Source of the DNA: Victivallales bacterium
GTDB taxonomy: Bacteria; Verrucomicrobiota; Lentisphaeria; Oligosphaerales; Oligosphaeraceae
Assembly: GCA_017431185.1 (NCBI GenBank)
Contig: JAFRLP010000240.1
Location: 1 to 7,946, forward strand
Reading direction: 5' to 3'
DNA: 7,946 nt
In this document: piece by piece, positions 5,822 through 7,946 of the stretch
Layout of the letters: every line of letters starts with the position of its first letter
Numbering within the stretch: position 1 is the stretch's first letter
Position numbers and translations under genes: made by a program
The notes under the pieces: generated by a model
The model's database searches: none
Seen by the model: the letters and a program-made list of their open reading frames with translations, nothing else
Told to the model about the DNA's origin: nothing

Positions 5822-6955
5822 ATGCCCCATTCACCAATGCCCACCATGCTCCAAAGCTGGCCAGCCCAGAACTGCATCACCATCCTGCTGGTGGCGGCTC
5901 TGACGTTTCTGGCCTGGCGGATGTCGCGCCGCGAATACTGGCGGCTGGCCGTCAGGGAACTGGGCGGCAGCCGCCGCGCGCTTGTCTGCGGGGCCATCCT
6001 CGGCCTGTACGCCTGCATCGCCATCCTCGACAGCATCGGCTGGCGCAATCCCGTGATGGATGCGGAGAGCGGACAGCCCCGACGGGACGCCAACGGGAAA
6101 ATCGTTCTGGACAAGGGGGCCTCGGTGCTCGACCGCATCCTCAGGCCCCTGTCCAGCCGTCGCGAAAAAACCTACTCCGCGCCATTGGCCGCACATCTCC
6201 ACACCACCTCCACGCAGCCCGACGCGCAAGGCCGCCCCCAGCGGATTCACGCGCCCTTGAACTATCCGCGGACACATTTGCTGGGCACCGACCTCATTGG
6301 ACAGGACGTGCTTGTGCAGTGCCTCAAAAGCATCCGCACCGGCCTCATCATCGGCCTGCTCAACACCCTGCTGGCCATCCCCTTCGCCCTGCTCTTCGGG
6401 CTTTGCGCGGGCTACTATGGCGGCCTCATCGACGACGGCGTGCAGTACCTTTGCACGCTCCTGGCCTCCATCCCCTCCGTTCTTCTGGTCGCCGCCATCA
6501 TGGTCATTGCGGGCCGCGGGCTCCCGCAGCTCTGCCTCGCCATGGGGCTGGCCTCCTGGACAGGCCTGTGCCGGCTGCTTCGCGGGGAGGCCCTGCGCCT
6601 GCGTGAATCCGATTTCGTGACCGCCGCCACCGCATTAGGGGTCCCATCCTGGCAAATCATCCTGCGTCATCTGCTTCCCAACGTCCTTCATATCGTGCTT
6701 ATCCAGGTTGTCCTCCGCTTCTCGGGGGAAGTCCTTGCCGAGGCTGCCCTCACCTATCTGGGCATTGGCGTGGGCGCCGACACCATGTCATGGGGCGCCA
6801 TGCTCAACGACGCCCGCAGTGAATTGACCCGCACTCCCATCATCTGGTGGAAACTCTGCGCCGCCTTCGGCTTCATGCTCGCCCTCGTGCTTCCCGCCAA
6901 CCTCTTCGGCGACGCGGTGCGTGACGCCCTCGACCCCAGACTGCGCACACAGTAA
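5822..6955 (+). CDS. Oligopeptide/dipeptide ABC transporter permease, OppC/DppC type
   Basis: 377-residue inner-membrane permease partner. Hydrophobic stretches at about 19-31 and 54-70 precede an unusually long polar loop (about 74-150, with KTYSAPLAAHL). The classic family entry HLLGTDLIGQDVL (152-164) follows, and helices lie near 173-195, 207-231, 236-250, 289-303 and 345-362. The EAA loop is RESDFVTAATALGV (261-274) with LRHLLPN, then AALTYLGIGV (308-317), SWGAML and the terminal DALDPRLR. Ordinary OppC proteins are near 300 residues; the extra length is mainly the loop and an extra N-terminal segment, as also seen in YejE-like and some other branches. ATG 5822 is used; ATG 5840 (residue 7) is an alternative. 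No Shine-Dalgarno is visible. The gene ends 12 nt before the ATPase gene, as expected for one transporter operon. Confidence 0.9.
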   Translation: MPHSPMPTMLQSWPAQNCITILLVAALTFLAWRMSRREYWRLAVRELGGSRRALVCGAILGLYACIAILDSIGWRNPVMDAESGQPRRDANGKIVLDKGASVLDRILRPLSSRREKTYSAPLAAHLHTTSTQPDAQGRPQRIHAPLNYPRTHLLGTDLIGQDVLVQCLKSIRTGLIIGLLNTLLAIPFALLFGLCAGYYGGLIDDGVQYLCTLLASIPSVLLVAAIMVIAGRGLPQLCLAMGLASWTGLCRLLRGEALRLRESDFVTAATALGVPSWQIILRHLLPNVLHIVLIQVVLRFSGEVLAEAALTYLGIGVGADTMSWGAMLNDARSELTRTPIIWWKLCAAFGFMLALVLPANLFGDAVRDALDPRLRTQ

Positions 6956-6967
6956 CCCCACTCCAGC

Positions 6968-7946
6968 ATGTCCACCGCCGCGTTGCTTCAAGTGCTAGAC
7001 CTCACCGTCTCCTTCCGCCAGGGACGGGAACTTCACCGCGCCGTGAACAGGGCCTGCTTTGACGTCCATGCCGGAGAACTCCTGGCGCTGGTGGGTGAAT
7101 CAGGTTCGGGAAAATCGGTCTCCGCGCTCTCCCTGCTGGGACTCCTGCCCCAGCCAGCCGCCGTTGTGGAGGGGGGACAGGCGCTGTTTCATGGCCGTGA
7201 CCTGCTCTCCCTGACCACGGACGAACTCAACGCCATTCGGGGCAACCGCATCTCCATGATTTTCCAGGAGCCAATGACCAGCCTGAACCCCGTTCTGACT
7301 GTCGCCACCCAAATCGGCGAAACGCTCCGGCTGCACCAGGGACTGAGGGGCAACACCCTCCGCAGACGCACCATCGAACTCCTCTCCGAGGTCGGCATTC
7401 CCGACCCTGCCAAACGCGCCGATGAATACCCCCACCAACTCTCTGGCGGCATGAGGCAACGGGTCATGATCGCCATGGCGCTCGCCTGCCAGCCTGAACT
7501 GCTCATTGCGGACGAACCGACCACCGCCCTGGACGTCACCGTCCAGGCGCAGATCATGGAATTGCTTTCGCGGCTTCGGCGTGAGCACGGCACCGCCGTC
7601 CTGCTCATCACCCACAACCTCGCCCTGGTGCGCGAACAGGCTGACAGCGTGGCGGTGATGTACGCGGGCTCCATCGTCGAGCACGCCCCGTCCGAAGAAC
7701 TGTTCGCGCACCCGACGCATCCCTATACCCGACTGCTGCTGCGGGCCATTCCCTCCCCCGCCCAAAGGGAAAACAGCCTGGCGGTCATAGAGGGACAGGT
7801 GCCCGCGCCCTCCGTCCGCCTGCCAGGATGCCGGTTTGCGCCACGCTGCCCCCTGAGGGCGCCGCTGTCGACCCTGAAAGGCCTCAGCGCCCGTTCAGCC
7901 AGGCGCGCACGCCGTCCGCAGCGACGACGCCTGAGGCGAAGGAGGC
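6968..7946 (+). CDS. Oligopeptide/dipeptide ABC transporter ATP-binding protein, OppD/DppD type; end disturbed
   Basis: Cytoplasmic ATPase that powers the two permeases. Visible motifs are Walker A GESGSGKS (43-50), Q-loop FQEPMTSLNP (Q100), signature LSGGMRQR (158-165), Walker B LLIADEPTTALD (D182, E183) and H-switch THNL (H216). The C-terminal oligopeptide-transporter region follows with HPTHPYTRLLL (248-258) and GCRFAPRCP, whose cysteines 288 and 294 are family-typical. After that the frame turns into an arginine-rich tail full of AGG and CGA codons with no stop before the window edge. Splicing in the other two frames instead gives DPERPQRP (7870-7893) and VQPGAHAVR (7893-7919) and a TGA at 7932-7934. 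This matches the family tail and implies two one-base losses near 7865-7870 and 7890-7895, either real mutations or sequence errors. ATG 6968 lacks a Shine-Dalgarno. Confidence 0.92.
   Translation, partial: MSTAALLQVLDLTVSFRQGRELHRAVNRACFDVHAGELLALVGESGSGKSVSALSLLGLLPQPAAVVEGGQALFHGRDLLSLTTDELNAIRGNRISMIFQEPMTSLNPVLTVATQIGETLRLHQGLRGNTLRRRTIELLSEVGIPDPAKRADEYPHQLSGGMRQRVMIAMALACQPELLIADEPTTALDVTVQAQIMELLSRLRREHGTAVLLITHNLALVREQADSVAVMYAGSIVEHAPSEELFAHPTHPYTRLLLRAIPSPAQRENSLAVIEGQVPAPSVRLPGCRFAPRCPLRAPLSTLKGLSARSARRARRPQRRRLRRRR
7939..7945 (+). promoter_or_regulatory. Shine-Dalgarno of a gene starting beyond the window
   Basis: AAGGAGG lies 4 nt after the inferred true stop of the ATPase gene (TGA 7932-7934). 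Its position predicts a further + strand gene just past the right edge, most likely the second ATPase (OppF/DppF type) of this transporter, although that gene itself is not visible. Confidence 0.6.

Noticed and set aside
7100..7765. Long antisense open frame opposite the ATPase gene
   Set aside because: It is a shadow of a GC-rich coding region; all ABC motifs are in the + strand frame and the antisense product resembles nothing.

Overview
The window reads as part of a GC-rich, Gram-negative-type bacterial chromosome with mostly housekeeping and transport genes and one accessory insert in the middle. The mix of a GlpP-type antiterminator, a GIENQ-type Rpn/PD-(D/E)XK nuclease and an oligopeptide permease with a long extracytoplasmic loop makes me lean towards the PVC group (Lentisphaerota-like). 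That is a guess from family impressions, not shown by the sequence. No rRNA, tRNA or CRISPR array is visible.

Left part (1-3240, all + strand): the C-terminal ~505 residues of the chaperone HtpG (Hsp90) are followed by a tightly packed three-gene operon. It encodes a cytidylate-kinase-like P-loop protein, a GlpP-family glycerol-3-phosphate-responsive antiterminator, and a small membrane-anchored thioredoxin-fold protein without a CXXC. Spacing is 4 nt between the first two, and an ATGA overlap joins the last two.

Middle (3241-4802): a convergent intergenic region holds a 158-bp MITE-like element. It has 21-bp terminal inverted repeats, TA duplications and a CTAG target, as in IS630/Tc1-mariner elements. 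It appears to sit inside the left arm of a 40-nt palindromic repeat whose second copy lies at the end of the permease gene at 5771-5810. Next, on the - strand, is an Rpn-family nuclease gene with a strong Shine-Dalgarno sequence and an in-frame 12-bp tandem repeat encoding (DGFQ)6. Its AT-rich upstream region carries a 12-bp perfect inverted repeat and divergent promoter candidates.

Right part (4803-7946, + strand): a peptide ABC transporter operon encodes an OppB/DppB-type permease, an OppC/DppC-type permease and an OppD/DppD-type ATPase. No substrate-binding protein gene is visible. The end of the ATPase gene appears to carry two compensating frameshifts; a stop at 7932-7934 and a Shine-Dalgarno (AAGGAGG, 7939-7945) suggest the next gene (perhaps an oppF-type ATPase) begins just past the window.

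I see no convincing new multi-gene system. The most interesting signals are the nested palindrome/MITE arrangement with base-pair covariation between the two palindrome copies, the tandem-repeat nuclease, and the disturbed oppD end.
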